The position numbers and the translations under genes are program-made. From Streptomyces griseoaurantiacus (GTDB lineage: Bacteria; Actinomycetota; Actinomycetes; Streptomycetales; Streptomycetaceae), in the NCBI GenBank assembly GCA_014656015.1, contig BNBP01000061.1, positions 1 through 43,331 of the forward strand: DNA of 43,331 bases, given 5' to 3'. The notes beneath the pieces were generated by a model. It ran no database searches, was not told the DNA's origin, and saw nothing but the letters and a program-made list of their open reading frames with translations. This document shows positions 32,005 to 40,904 of this stretch, piece by piece. The number at the start of each line of letters is the position of its first letter. Positions within the stretch are counted from its first letter, which is position 1.

Positions 32005-32622
32005 ATGAACCACGCGCAGGCCCTCGCCGCCGCTGCCGCCGGATTCGGCACCGGCCTCTCCCTCATCGTCGCCATCGGCGCCCAGAACGCCTTCGTCCTG
32101 CGCCAGGGCGCCCGCCGGGAGGCGGTCCTCACCGTGGTCGGCATCTGCGCGCTCTCGGACGCGGTGCTCATCGCCGCGGGGGTCGGGGGAATGGGCGCGG
32201 TCGTGGTGGCCCGGCCGGGCGCCCTCACCGCCATCGGCGTGGTCGGCGGGCTGTTCCTGCTCGGCTACGGGGCCCTGGCCGCCCGCCGGGTGCTGCGCCC
32301 CGGCGCGATGCGGGTGGAGGGCACGCCGGAGCGCTCACGGCGGCGCGCGATCCTCACCTGCCTGGCGATGACCTGGCTCAACCCGCACGTCTACCTCGAC
32401 ACCGTCTTCCTGCTCGGCTCGGTCGCCGCCCACCGCGGCGAACTGCGCTGGAGCTTCGGGCTCGGCGCCGCTCTCGCCAGCCTCTGCTGGTTCGCCGCCC
32501 TCGGCTTCGGGGCCCGTCCGCTCGGCCGTCTCCTGACCCGGCCCTCGGCCTGGCGGGTGCTCGACGGCCTGGTCGCCGCCACCATGCTCACGATGGGCAC
32601 CCTGCTCCTTCTCGGCGCGTGA
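32005..32622 (+). CDS. argO: LysE/ArgO-family amino-acid exporter
   Basis: The 205-residue product has about six membrane helices and the family motif GFGTGLSLIVAIGAQNAFVL near the N-terminus. It also has LTCLAMTWLNPHVYLDTVFL with the conserved NPHVYLD. It exports arginine or lysine when their intracellular level is high. It is divergent from the ArgP-like regulator with a 66-base shared promoter region. Confidence 0.9.
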   Translation: MNHAQALAAAAAGFGTGLSLIVAIGAQNAFVLRQGARREAVLTVVGICALSDAVLIAAGVGGMGAVVVARPGALTAIGVVGGLFLLGYGALAARRVLRPGAMRVEGTPERSRRRAILTCLAMTWLNPHVYLDTVFLLGSVAAHRGELRWSFGLGAALASLCWFAALGFGARPLGRLLTRPSAWRVLDGLVAATMLTMGTLLLLGA

Positions 32623-32717
32623 CCTCGGCCCCGATCGCCACCGGCCCTCGGGGCGCTCGCGCGGATGAGCGATAGTGAACCCTGACCACAAAGATGTAGC
32701 GAGCATCCAGGGATCCC

Positions 32718-34100
32718 GTGGACACCAGCGAGAGCAGTACGGCAGAGCCGGCGAACGACGACATCCCCGTGCGGACCGCCCGCCCCGGCACCACCTCCCC
32801 GGACCCCGCGCCGGACCCCGGGCCCCCCGACCCCGCCTCGCCGGACACCGGCGGAGCCCGTCGGGGATGGCGCCGCTTCACCATGGACACCCGGCCGCTG
32901 CGCCACCCCGCCTTCCGTCGGCTGTGGTCCTCCACGATCGTCACGGCGGTCGGCAGCCAGCTCACCGCGGTGGCCGTGCCCAAGCAGATCTACGACATCA
33001 CCGGCTCCTCCGCCTGGGTCGGCTACGCGAGCCTCGCCGGGCTGCTCCCGCTGATCGTCTTCGCCCTGTGGGGCGGCGCGATCGCCGACAGCATGGACCG
33101 CCGCAGGCTCCTGCTGCTCACCAACTCCGGGATCGCCGCCACCTCCGTGCTGTTCTGGGCGCAGGCGGTCACCGGGCTCGACTCGGTGGCCGTGCTGATG
33201 GTGCTGCTCGCCCTCCAGCAGGCCTTCTTCGGCCTCAACTCCCCGGCCCGCAACGCCTCCATCGCCCGTCTCGTGCCCGAGGACGAGCTCCCCGCGGCCA
33301 ACGCGCTGGGCTCCACGGTGATGCAGACGGGCCTCGTGGCCGGCCCGCTGCTGGCCGGCGTGCTCATCCCCGTCATCGGCCTCTCGGAGCTCTACCTCAT
33401 CGACGCGCTCGCCCTGTGCGTCACCGTGTGGGCGGTCGTGCGGCTCCCCGCGCTGCCCCCGCTGACCGCCGCCGCGGCCGCCGCCGGACGGGCCGGACTG
33501 GGGGCGATAGCGGAGGGCTTCCGGTACATCTCGCTCCACAAGGTCCTGCTGCTGTCGTTCCTCGCCGACATCATCGCCATGGTGTTCGGCATGCCCCGCG
33601 CCCTCTTCCCGCAACTCGCCGCGGAGACGTACGGCGGTCACGGCGAGGGCCTCGCGCTGGGGCTGCTCTTCGCGGCCATCCCCATCGGCGCGGTGCTCGG
33701 CGGCCTGGCGTCGGGCACGTTCTCCCGGGCCCGACGGCACGGCCTCATGGTGATCGTCGCGGTCGTCGCCTGGGGCGTGGCCGTCACCGGCTTCGGGCTG
33801 AGCGGCAACCTGTGGGTCGCGGTGGCCTTCCTCGCCGCGGCCGGCGTCGCCGACATGGTGTCCATGGTCTTCCGCGGCGCCATCCTGCTCTCGGCGGCCA
33901 CGGACGAGATGCGCGGGCGCATGCAGGGTGTCTTCACGGTGGTGGTCGCGGGAGGACCCCGCCTCGCCGACGTCCTGCACGGCACGGGCGGCTCCCTCTT
34001 CGGCCCCCGGGCGGCCGTCGCGGGCGGCGGCCTGCTCGTCGTCGTGGCGACGCTGGTGCTCGCGGCGGTGACCCCGGCACTGCGCAACCACCGCGTCTGA
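32718..34100 (+). CDS. MFS transporter, EntS-like
   Basis: The 460-residue product has a 50-residue Pro/Asp-rich cytoplasmic extension, then about 12 membrane helices: LWSSTIVTAVGSQLTAVAVP, FALWGGAIADSMDRRRLLLL and LNSPARNASIARLVPEDELP. This sequence style resembles the EntS/MacB-associated DHA3 group that exports siderophores or macrolides. The start is GTG 32718. No regulator or biosynthetic genes flank it, so the substrate is unknown. Confidence 0.85.
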   Translation: MDTSESSTAEPANDDIPVRTARPGTTSPDPAPDPGPPDPASPDTGGARRGWRRFTMDTRPLRHPAFRRLWSSTIVTAVGSQLTAVAVPKQIYDITGSSAWVGYASLAGLLPLIVFALWGGAIADSMDRRRLLLLTNSGIAATSVLFWAQAVTGLDSVAVLMVLLALQQAFFGLNSPARNASIARLVPEDELPAANALGSTVMQTGLVAGPLLAGVLIPVIGLSELYLIDALALCVTVWAVVRLPALPPLTAAAAAAGRAGLGAIAEGFRYISLHKVLLLSFLADIIAMVFGMPRALFPQLAAETYGGHGEGLALGLLFAAIPIGAVLGGLASGTFSRARRHGLMVIVAVVAWGVAVTGFGLSGNLWVAVAFLAAAGVADMVSMVFRGAILLSAATDEMRGRMQGVFTVVVAGGPRLADVLHGTGGSLFGPRAAVAGGGLLVVVATLVLAAVTPALRNHRV

Positions 34101-34179
34101 CCGTCCGGGCGGCGGGAGGGGCCGGAGCGAGGAGAGTTCATCCCTCGAATTCCGATTTGTACCGGAGTACGGTCAATGT

Positions 34180-34551
34180 ATGAGTACGGACACCATGCTG
34201 CTGCTGGCCGCATCGAGCCACACGTTCAACCTCGTCGGCGCCTTCATCGGCGGTCTCGTCATCGCGGGCCTGCTGATCTGGGCCGTCACCTTCGGCATCA
34301 CGGTGCGCACCCGGGAACCGGGACCCCCGAAGCCGGACGAACAACCACATCTCCCGGACGGCGGGGCCGTCCGTGAGGAGAGCGAGATGAGGGAGGCCGA
34401 CGAGGTCCACCACTGCGAGGAGGGCGAGGAGCGCCTCCTCCCGCACGACATGCACCGCGCCTCGACGCGGCACGCGGAGGACCAGCACCGCCGCCGCTGG
34501 GACCCGGGGTCCAGCGGCTCCTTCGGCAGCGGAGGACTCGGCCACGTGTGA
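34180..34551 (+). CDS. DUF6479-family small membrane protein
   Basis: The 123-residue product has one N-terminal membrane helix (LVGAFIGGLVIAGLLIWAVT). An acidic and proline-rich cytoplasmic tail (PGPPKPDEQPHLPDGGAV) and a Gly/Ser end (WDPGSSGSFGSGGLG) follow. This matches the DUF6479 proteins I know from Streptomyces, whose role is unknown. The start ATG 34180 has only a distant GGAG. A hairpin overlaps the stop and the end of the convergent ligase gene. Confidence 0.75.
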   Translation: MSTDTMLLLAASSHTFNLVGAFIGGLVIAGLLIWAVTFGITVRTREPGPPKPDEQPHLPDGGAVREESEMREADEVHHCEEGEERLLPHDMHRASTRHAEDQHRRRWDPGSSGSFGSGGLGHV

Positions 34552-34595
34552 GGGCGGCCCCCCGCGCCCCGCGAGGGGCACGGGGACGCCCTCAC
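34548..34595. terminator. Bidirectional hairpin between DUF6479 and DNA ligase
   Basis: GTGAGGGCG (34548-34556) pairs with CGCCCTCAC (34587-34595), with a GC-rich inner stem. It overlaps both stop codons. Confidence 0.6.
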
Positions 34596-35563
34596 GGCAG
34601 CCGTGCCGCCGACTCCTCCGGAGTCAGGTCGGGCCGCAGCCGCAGCCACGCGGGCTGCCGCAGCATCCCCGCCCGCGTCCGCTCCCCGTACCGCACCTCA
34701 CCCACCACCCCCGGCACCACCCAGCGCGCCCCCGCGACCTTCGGCGCCGGGTCGAAGGGGCACACCTCCGACGCTCCCGCGGCCAGCAGATCCGCCAACT
34801 CCCGCCGTTCCGCCCCGCTCCACCCGGTCCCCACGCTGCCCACGTACCGCAGCCGCCCCGCCGCGTCCCACTGCCCGACCAGCACCGCCCCGGGCAGCCC
34901 CGTCAGCCGCCCCCGCCCGGGCAGCCATCCGCCCACGAGCACGTCCACCACGCGCAGATTGCGGATCTTGATCCAGGCCCGTGACCGCACCCCCGGCTCG
35001 TACACGGAGTCGAGCCGCTTGCACACGAGCCCCTCCAGGCCCCGCTCCCGGGTCGCGGCCAGCGCCCGCTCCCCGTGGCCCACCAGCGCGGCCGGAGTCG
35101 ACCAGTGCGCACCGGCGAGCCGGAGTCCCTCCAGCCGGGCGCGCCGCCGCGTGTAGGGCAGCCCCGTCGACGACTCGCCACCCAGGTGCATGACGTCGAA
35201 GAGCACCAGATGCGCAGGAGTGCGTGCCGCCCGCCGGGCGGCGAGCGCCGGAGCGTGCGCCAGCCCCATCCGGGACTGCAGCAACTGGAAGTCCCCGCGC
35301 CCCTGTTCGTCCAGGACCACGACCTCCCCGTCGAGCACGGCGGGCGTGTCCCCGAGCGCCGCCCCGAGCGGGGACAGCTCCGGATAGGCGCCGGTGACGA
35401 GCTGCCCCGAGCGGGCCCGCAGCTCGATCCGGCCGTCGCCCGGCAGATAGACCACGACACGCTGGCCGTCCTGCTTGGTCTCGTACGCCCACCGCGCGTC
35501 CTGCCGGGCGGGCGGCAGGGAGCCGGGGGTGGCGAGCATCGGGGCGATCAGCGGCAGGTCCAC
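34592..35563 (-). CDS. ATP-dependent DNA ligase (LigC/LigD-ligase type)
   Basis: The 323-residue product has all nucleotidyl-transferase motifs: motif I YETKQDGQR (K30 is adenylated), motif III VLFDVMHLGG, motif IV GLEGLVCKR, and motif V RAWIKIRNLR. An OB-fold segment (VDVLVGGWLPGRGRLTGLPG) and a C-terminal end (WLRLRPDLTPEESAARL) complete it. It would seal nicks in DNA repair, perhaps in non-homologous end joining. No Ku is in view. GTG 35563 is chosen from the family N-terminus; the ribosome site is poor. Confidence 0.85.
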   Translation of the reverse strand: MDLPLIAPMLATPGSLPPARQDARWAYETKQDGQRVVVYLPGDGRIELRARSGQLVTGAYPELSPLGAALGDTPAVLDGEVVVLDEQGRGDFQLLQSRMGLAHAPALAARRAARTPAHLVLFDVMHLGGESSTGLPYTRRRARLEGLRLAGAHWSTPAALVGHGERALAATRERGLEGLVCKRLDSVYEPGVRSRAWIKIRNLRVVDVLVGGWLPGRGRLTGLPGAVLVGQWDAAGRLRYVGSVGTGWSGAERRELADLLAAGASEVCPFDPAPKVAGARWVVPGVVGEVRYGERTRAGMLRQPAWLRLRPDLTPEESAARLP

Positions 35564-35667
35564 GGCACAGTTGTCGACATCTCCGCCCGCCGCCACGCGC
35601 CCGGAGCGCCCGAACCCCCCGAACGGCCGAGGCCCCCGGGTACTCCGGGCGAGGCCCGTCGCCACGG

Positions 35668-37404
35668 TCACCGCCGGAAGATCGTGATCGAGTGCCCGAC
35701 CTCGTCCACTTCCCGGCTGTCGCGCAGCAGCAGCGCCAGACGCCCCCGCGCCTTGGCGATCGAGGAGTCCGACACCACCAGCAGCCCCCGCACCTCCCCC
35801 GGGTCCGCCTTCCGGGGATCGGCGGCGTGGATGCCGTACCAGGAGGGCACCCCGCTGCCCTTGTAGACCAGCCACACCTTCTCGCCCGGGTACCGCTCCC
35901 GCAGCCGGCCGGCCAGCCGGCCGAGGTCCTGCCCCCAGTCCACGTTCGCGTCGTGCAGCCGAAGCCGCGTCTTCGCCGGACCGCCGAACGCCTCGTTCGC
36001 GTACGGCAGGTAGTACGGGTACGTCCGCAGCGAGCTGACGGCGACGAGGCCGACCAGTACCGCCACCGCCCCGTACGCCCAGCGCCGCCGCACGGCGAGC
36101 ACGCAGGCCGCGGCCACGGCCAGGAACACCGGCATGAAGAGCGCGTACCGGGTGCCGAAGTTCCGCGCCCCGTCCATCGCCACCACCAGCAGCACGGCCG
36201 GGGGCAGCAGGACGTAGGGCGCCGCGGCCCGCGCCCGGACCGCCGCGAGCAGGGCCACCGCGCCCGCCGCCCACAGGGCGAGCATGCCGAGCGGGGTCTT
36301 CACCAGCAGCGCGGCCGGCAGGTAGTACCAGCGGTTGCCGGTGTAGACGTGCCCGAACAGGAAGCCCTGCCACGGCTTGTTCTCGAAGCCGAACTGCAGC
36401 CGCATCCCGTCCCGGTACGGCTCCGGGAACGGCAGCGCCCGCACCAGCAGCCCGCGCGGTCCGTGCACCTCGGGCACCCTGTGGGCCGCCGCCGCCCAGC
36501 GCAGCCGGGGATCGACCACCAGATAGGCGGCCCAGACGACGGCCACCGCGACCAGCCCCACCCCCGCGGCCGCACCGGCCGCCCGCAGCAGCGGCCGCAG
36601 CCGGGCCCGGAACGCCCGTTCGCCGTCCCCCGCTCCCCTCGCCGACGCCCGTTCCCCGTCCCCCGTTCCTCTGGCCGTGGCGTACGACCACGCCGCCAGG
36701 CCCAGCACCACCGGGATCGCGGGCAGCGTGCTCATCTTCGTCGCCGCCGCCGCGCCCAGGGCCAGCCCGGCGAGCGGCAGATACGGCAGCGGACGCGCCC
36801 GCGCCCGCCACACCAGCCACACCGACACCAGGACGAAGCCGACCGCCGGCACGTCCAGCGTGGCGAGCGCCCCGTGGGCGATCAGGTCGGGCGAGAAGGC
36901 GTACAGCGCCAGCGCCGCCAGCCCGCCGAGGCGGCCGGTGAGATCACGCGCGAAGGCGAACACGACCAGACCGAACAGCAGCGTCAGCACGATCACCGGC
37001 AGCCGCGCCCAGAACATCACCCGCCACGCGTCGTTCCCCGACTCGTACAGCAGCCGCCGCCCGAGAGCCCCCTGGTCCCCCTGGAAACCGGGCGCCAGCC
37101 GGGGCCGGGCGAACACCTCACCGCTCGCGACGATCAGTTTGCCCAGCGGAGGGTGCTCGGGATTGAAGCGCAGACTGTGCTCACGGACGTAGACCAGCGC
37201 CGTGCCGGCGTACACGGGCTCGTCGATGGTGGGCGTCTGCCGTGCGGCCCCGGTGACCATGCCGACGGCCATCTGCGCCAGCAGGAGCAGCACCGCCACC
37301 ACCGTGGCCCACCGGCGGCGGAGTGGGGCGGTCGCCGCCCGGGCGGGCCGCGCCGGGGGAGGGGCGGCCTCGGACGGGCGCCGGACGGGCAGGAAGGTCG
37401 GCAT
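35668..37404 (-). CDS. GT39-type (PMT-like) membrane glycosyltransferase
   Basis: The 578-residue product has about 11-12 membrane helices and the catalytic DE motif in the first extracellular loop (RQTPTIDEPVYAGTALVYV). The C-terminal soluble part carries HDANVDWGQDLGRLAGRLRE and VWLVYKGSGVPSWYGIHAAD. It should transfer a sugar from a polyprenyl-phosphate donor to a protein or lipid outside the membrane. The cytoplasmic stretch around residue 250 contains a duplicated charged repeat (RGTGDGERA, RGAGDGERA). The start ATG 37404 is chosen; a TTG at 37440 is possible. Confidence 0.85.
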   Translation of the reverse strand: MPTFLPVRRPSEAAPPPARPARAATAPLRRRWATVVAVLLLLAQMAVGMVTGAARQTPTIDEPVYAGTALVYVREHSLRFNPEHPPLGKLIVASGEVFARPRLAPGFQGDQGALGRRLLYESGNDAWRVMFWARLPVIVLTLLFGLVVFAFARDLTGRLGGLAALALYAFSPDLIAHGALATLDVPAVGFVLVSVWLVWRARARPLPYLPLAGLALGAAAATKMSTLPAIPVVLGLAAWSYATARGTGDGERASARGAGDGERAFRARLRPLLRAAGAAAGVGLVAVAVVWAAYLVVDPRLRWAAAAHRVPEVHGPRGLLVRALPFPEPYRDGMRLQFGFENKPWQGFLFGHVYTGNRWYYLPAALLVKTPLGMLALWAAGAVALLAAVRARAAAPYVLLPPAVLLVVAMDGARNFGTRYALFMPVFLAVAAACVLAVRRRWAYGAVAVLVGLVAVSSLRTYPYYLPYANEAFGGPAKTRLRLHDANVDWGQDLGRLAGRLRERYPGEKVWLVYKGSGVPSWYGIHAADPRKADPGEVRGLLVVSDSSIAKARGRLALLLRDSREVDEVGHSITIFRR

Positions 37405-37479
37405 GCCCTGGGGTACGTCCCGGACGCGCCGGCCGCTCAACGACCGGACGGGTCCGCCGCGGGGGAGACCCGGGTCCCC

Positions 37480-37980
37480 TCAGGGCCGCGCGTACTCCTG
37501 CCGCACCAGCGTCGCCAGCCGCGCCAGGGCGTCCCGGGCGGCCGCGCGGTCCGCCTCGTCGAGCACGGCCAGCGCGTCGGCCGCCGCCTCCCGCACCGGC
37601 TGCGGCACCTCCTCCAGCGCCGCCGTCCGGTAGGCGACGGTCCGCCGCGCCACCCGCTCCTCGGGCGTCACCCCGCCCGGCCCCGTACAGGGGAAGACCG
37701 CGGCCTCGTACGCGGTGACGTGGGCGAGCACCCCGTGCGCGATCCCCTCGGCGTACCCCTGCGCCCCGGCCCGCCGCTGCGCCGCCGCGAAGTGCGCGAG
37801 CGCCCGGCGCCGCGCGAAGAGGGAGCCGCCCAGACCCGCGCCGCCCGCGCAGGCGGCCACGAGGAGGGCGGTGGCCGGTCCGCCGAACAGCGCGCCCACC
37901 AGCGCGCCGCTCGCCGTGGTGAGGCACACCAGGCCGCTGACGAGCAGGAGGAGGGCGCGGGCGGGAGTGAGCGGCGGCAT
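37480..37980 (-). CDS. Small membrane protein, 166 aa
   Basis: The product starts with two or three hydrophobic helices (ALLLLVSGLVCLTTASGALV; GPATALLVAACAGGAGLGGS). A helical, charged C-terminal domain (AEGIAHGVLAHVTAYEAAVF; VREAAADALAVLDEADRAA) follows. It is upstream of the GT39 gene on the same strand, 75 bases away, and may share its transcript. The family is not recognised. Confidence 0.7.
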   Translation of the reverse strand: MPPLTPARALLLLVSGLVCLTTASGALVGALFGGPATALLVAACAGGAGLGGSLFARRRALAHFAAAQRRAGAQGYAEGIAHGVLAHVTAYEAAVFPCTGPGGVTPEERVARRTVAYRTAALEEVPQPVREAAADALAVLDEADRAAARDALARLATLVRQEYARP

Positions 37981-38121
37981 GCCGAGCAGTGTGCCAGCGC
38001 CGTGCCGGCGGCGGGGAGTTCTTCCCGGCGCCCGGAGCCCCGGCGGCCGTACCCGGCGTGATGTGTGACACGTGGGCGGGAGGCCCCCGGTGCGGCCCGG
38101 GAGGGATCGTGGCAGCGCACG

Positions 38122-38140
38122 GCTTGATCGGTGATCAAGC
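38122..38140. promoter_or_regulatory. Perfect inverted repeat upstream of the 177-aa gene
   Basis: GCTTGATC-GGT-GATCAAGC has perfect 8-bp arms and lies 36 bases upstream of a -35-like TTGACA. It is a good candidate operator, or a hairpin if transcribed from upstream. Confidence 0.55.
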
Positions 38141-38176
38141 GGGGCAAACGGGCAGGCCGTGACGGGTTCCGTGCAT

Positions 38177-38206
38177 TTGACACCCTGTTCCGCGCGCGGA
38201 TAGGAA
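38177..38206 (+). promoter_or_regulatory. Housekeeping-type promoter
   Basis: TTGACA (38177-38182) is followed after 18 bases by TAGGAA (38201-38206). It is about 28 bases upstream of the GTG start at 38234. Confidence 0.5.
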
Positions 38207-38233
38207 GCATGCGCGGAAACGGAGAGGTGAAAC

Positions 38234-38767
38234 GTGCGCGAGCCCAATGTCATCGGGGACTGGCAGGAGTACGACCAGGACCGGGCCGGCCTGCGCGTGC
38301 GCGTCCACAGCCTGGAGAAGGCGGAGCCCCCGCGGGGCCGCGAGGAGGCCGCCGAGGGGCTCACCTACTTCCGGTTCCGGGTGACCGTCGAGAACCGCGG
38401 CCCGGCCCCGGTCGGCGTCCACCTCGAGGACGGCCAACTCGACGTGCGCACCGGCGCCGACGGCGAGAGCGCCCTCCTGGACTGGCGGAACTCCCAGTTC
38501 ATCGAGGGGTACGACGTCTACCCGCTGCGCCGGGCCACCGCCGTGCTCTACGCGGCCGCCGCGGACACCTCGCTGCACCGCGTCGACATCCAGGTGCATG
38601 TGCGGATGGACGAGGAATGGACCGACCGGCACCTGTGGTCGGCCGACCTGACCCTGCCCGCGGGCGTGACCGAGACGGCCGCCGCGCGCGCCGACGCCGG
38701 CGCGGCCGACCTCGCCGGTCAGGTCAGCAACTACCTGCGCCGGGAGGCGGAACGGGGCCAGGGCTGA
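38234..38767 (+). CDS. Hypothetical protein, 177 aa, beta-sandwich-like
   Basis: The start is GTG 38234 after GGAGAGG. The product contains TYFRFRVTVENRGPAPVGVH, EDGQLDVRTGADGES and YDVYPLRRATAVLYAAAADT, the pattern of an immunoglobulin-like beta-sandwich (DUF4352-like). It has no signal peptide, so it should be cytoplasmic. It has its own promoter with an operator-like palindrome and converges with the TauD gene. The role is unknown. Confidence 0.7.
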   Translation: MREPNVIGDWQEYDQDRAGLRVRVHSLEKAEPPRGREEAAEGLTYFRFRVTVENRGPAPVGVHLEDGQLDVRTGADGESALLDWRNSQFIEGYDVYPLRRATAVLYAAAADTSLHRVDIQVHVRMDEEWTDRHLWSADLTLPAGVTETAAARADAGAADLAGQVSNYLRREAERGQG

Positions 38768-38785
38768 GGCCCCGCGCCGGGCGGC

Positions 38786-39736
38786 TCACCAGCGGCCCGG
38801 CTCCGTGCCCGTGAGCGCCTGCGAGGGCCGGCCGTCGACGCCCACCGGCACCTCGCCCTCCAGCATCACCCGGTGCATCACCCGCGGATGGCCGAGGTGG
38901 GCGGTGTCGCCGGGCGCGAGGTGGATGGTCGCCCGGTTGTCCCAGAAGGCCACGCTGCCCGGCTCCCAGCGGAACCGCACGGTGTACTCGGGCCGCACCG
39001 CCTGCTCCAGCAGCATGTCGAGGAGCGCCGCGCTCTCGGCCCGCGAGAGGTCGCGGATCTGCTCGACGTAGTAGCCGTTGACGTACAGCAGCCGCTCCCC
39101 GCTCTCGGGGTGCACCCGGACCAGCGGGTGCACGCTGGCGACCTGATGGTCCAGCAGATGGCGCAGATAGGCGTCCTCGCCGGGCCGCGGCTGGTAGCCG
39201 ACGCCGAGCCGGTGCTCGGCCCGCAGTCCGTCGACGAACTCCCGTACCGGCCCGGACAGTCCCGCGTACGCGGCCGCCAGGTTCGACCAGGTGGTGTCCC
39301 CGCCGTACGGCGGCACCGTCTCGGCGCGCAGGATGGTCGCGGCGGGCGGGTCGATCCGGGCGCCGTGGTCGCAGTGCCAGCCGCGCAGCAGGGAGTGCCG
39401 GCGCCGCCGCAGCCACTCCTCGTGCTCCATGCCGAACCGGCCGCCCAGCTCCAGGCGGTCGGCCGTGGTCTCCACCTCGGGCACGTCCTTCGGCGAGGCG
39501 CCGCCGCGCCGGCCGAGCCGCACGGGCGTGCCGAAGCGGCGGGCGAGCGCCACATGGGCCGCGTGGTCGAGGCGTTGCCCGCGGAAGAAGAGCACCTTCC
39601 AGCGCAGCAGCGCCGCCCGGATCCGTGCCACCGTCTCGTCCTCGAGCGGCCCGGCCAGGTCCACGCCCTCGATCTCGGCCCCCGTGTGCCCCGCGGCCGG
39701 CCGTACCGCGATGTCTCGCCGCGTCCGCCCCGTCAT
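38786..39736 (-). CDS. TauD/TfdA-family Fe(II)/2-oxoglutarate dioxygenase
   Basis: The 316-residue product has the HxD...H triad: H121 and D123 (GWHCDHG) and H272 (WDNRATIHLAP). 2-Oxoglutarate-binding arginines lie in PRVMHRVM (R285, R289). The N-terminus GAEIEGVDLAGPLEDETVAR and RFGTPVRLG are typical of the family. It may hydroxylate a sulfonate, an amino acid or a natural-product intermediate. ATG 39736 has a GGAGGT site nearby. No neighbouring pathway genes identify the substrate. Confidence 0.9.
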   Translation of the reverse strand: MTGRTRRDIAVRPAAGHTGAEIEGVDLAGPLEDETVARIRAALLRWKVLFFRGQRLDHAAHVALARRFGTPVRLGRRGGASPKDVPEVETTADRLELGGRFGMEHEEWLRRRRHSLLRGWHCDHGARIDPPAATILRAETVPPYGGDTTWSNLAAAYAGLSGPVREFVDGLRAEHRLGVGYQPRPGEDAYLRHLLDHQVASVHPLVRVHPESGERLLYVNGYYVEQIRDLSRAESAALLDMLLEQAVRPEYTVRFRWEPGSVAFWDNRATIHLAPGDTAHLGHPRVMHRVMLEGEVPVGVDGRPSQALTGTEPGRW

Positions 39737-39828
39737 GTCCTTCGACCTCCCGGTGATCGCCGAACGTCCGGGACCAGCATGGCCGTTGGCGGCGATGCGG
39801 GACAGACCGCCCGGTCCGGGGCGGGCGG

Positions 39829-40089
39829 TCAGTCGCGGTAGACGGTCAGCACGGCGCCGTTGATCTCGATGCGCTGCGGGGTGGGGCCCTCGCCGCGCCG
39901 CAGGGTGCGCAAGCAGCGTGCGAAGAGCGTCAGTTCCTCCTCGCCGAGCACGGCGGCCGCGAGGTCGAGGAGTTCGCCGAGTGCGGCGTCGGTGAGGTCG
40001 GACGGCAGTTCGCCGGAGAGCAGGACCACGGATTCTCCCGTCGCCCCTTTGACGATGGCGGTGGTGGGGCCGCCGTGTACGAAGAGCAA
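39829..40089 (-). CDS. Small hypothetical protein, 86 aa, TTG start
   Basis: Read from TTG 40089, which has GGGGGG four bases ahead, the product contains GGPTTAIVKGATGESVVLLS, DLAAAVLGEEELTLFARCLR and RRGEGPTPQRIEINGAVLTV. The pattern is acidic and helical with a beta end. No ATG or GTG gives a better start. It is 170 bases downstream of the XRE regulator on the same strand and may be its co-transcribed partner. The family is not recognised. Confidence 0.6.
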   Translation of the reverse strand: MLFVHGGPTTAIVKGATGESVVLLSGELPSDLTDAALGELLDLAAAVLGEEELTLFARCLRTLRRGEGPTPQRIEINGAVLTVYRD

Positions 40090-40258
40090 GGTTCCCCCCA
40101 GAAAGCCCGGTCGTACGGCTCTCGGCCACCAGGCAGGGGAAGAGACTAGCCGCGGCTTCCGGGTGTTCGGGCGGGAGTGGCCGGTTTGCCGTGAAGTGAC
40201 CGGGGAGAGGGCGGTGGTTCCGGTATGCGCGCCGGGCGGACCGGCGTACCCGCCCTCC

Positions 40259-40672
40259 TCAGGAGCGGCCTTTCCCCTCGTCGGGCGAGCGGTTGAGCAG
40301 GGACTCGACGAGGGCCGCCACATGGCGGCGGTCCTCGGAGGACAGCCGCTGCACGCTGGCGATCAGGACGTCGACCTCCGGGTCGGAGGCGGCGGTACCG
40401 GCGGCGCCCTCGCCGTCCGAGGCCGCGCCCGGCGCGTACACATGGATGCCGCAGGCCTCGGCGGCGGCCCGGCGGACGGTGTCCAGCGGCAGTCCGAGCC
40501 CCTTGGCGAGCCCTTCGAGGGTGGCCGGCTGGGGCATGCGCGCCATGTGTTCGGCGGTCGCCAGGTGATGGACGGTGGAGCGGGGGACACCGCCGCGGCG
40601 GGCGACCTCTCCGTACGACCAGCCCTCGCGGTCCAGCCGGTCACGGATGATCTGCTGCAGTGCGTTGGCCAC
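40259..40672 (-). CDS. XRE-family regulator divergent from the peptide genes
   Basis: The 137-residue product has an N-terminal HTH (RLDREGWSYGEVARRGGVPR; STVHHLATAEHM). A basic-acidic linker and a short helical C-terminus (EVDVLIASVQRLSSEDRRHV) follow. The start GTG 40672 diverges from the first peptide gene. Two copies of a 17-bp palindrome lie in the gap between them. It is the best candidate to bind those sites and control the peptide operon. Confidence 0.85.
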   Translation of the reverse strand: MANALQQIIRDRLDREGWSYGEVARRGGVPRSTVHHLATAEHMARMPQPATLEGLAKGLGLPLDTVRRAAAEACGIHVYAPGAASDGEGAAGTAASDPEVDVLIASVQRLSSEDRRHVAALVESLLNRSPDEGKGRS

Positions 40673-40771
40673 CGATGGTCACTTCCTGCTCGCCGTCGGG
40701 CGGAACCGTTCCGCGTCGGATCATTCTAGGGCCGACCTTCGGTGCTTCCGGAAGGTGTTCACCCGAACCGC

Positions 40772-40801
40772 TTGCGTCACCGTCCCACCCGCCCGTAGTG
40801 T
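40772..40801 (+). promoter_or_regulatory. Possible promoter of the peptide operon
   Basis: TTGCGT (40772-40777) and TAGTGT (40796-40801) are 18 bases apart. The first palindrome begins at 40800, so a bound regulator would cover the -10 region or start site. Confidence 0.45.
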
Positions 40802-40838
40802 CCAATCTCGTTGGACAGCCCGTCCGACGTAGTTGGAC
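40800..40838. promoter_or_regulatory. Paired 17-bp operators upstream of the peptide genes
   Basis: GTCCAA-TCTCG-TTGGAC (40800-40816) is perfect and GTCCGA-CGTAG-TTGGAC (40822-40838) has one arm change. Their centres are 22 bp apart, two helical turns, so two dimers would sit on the same DNA face. Confidence 0.75.
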
Positions 40839-40904
40839 GCGCATCCGGGGGGACCTGACCGCGTCCGACGGCACCACGCAACGATCCCTGAGGGGGAATC
40901 GACC

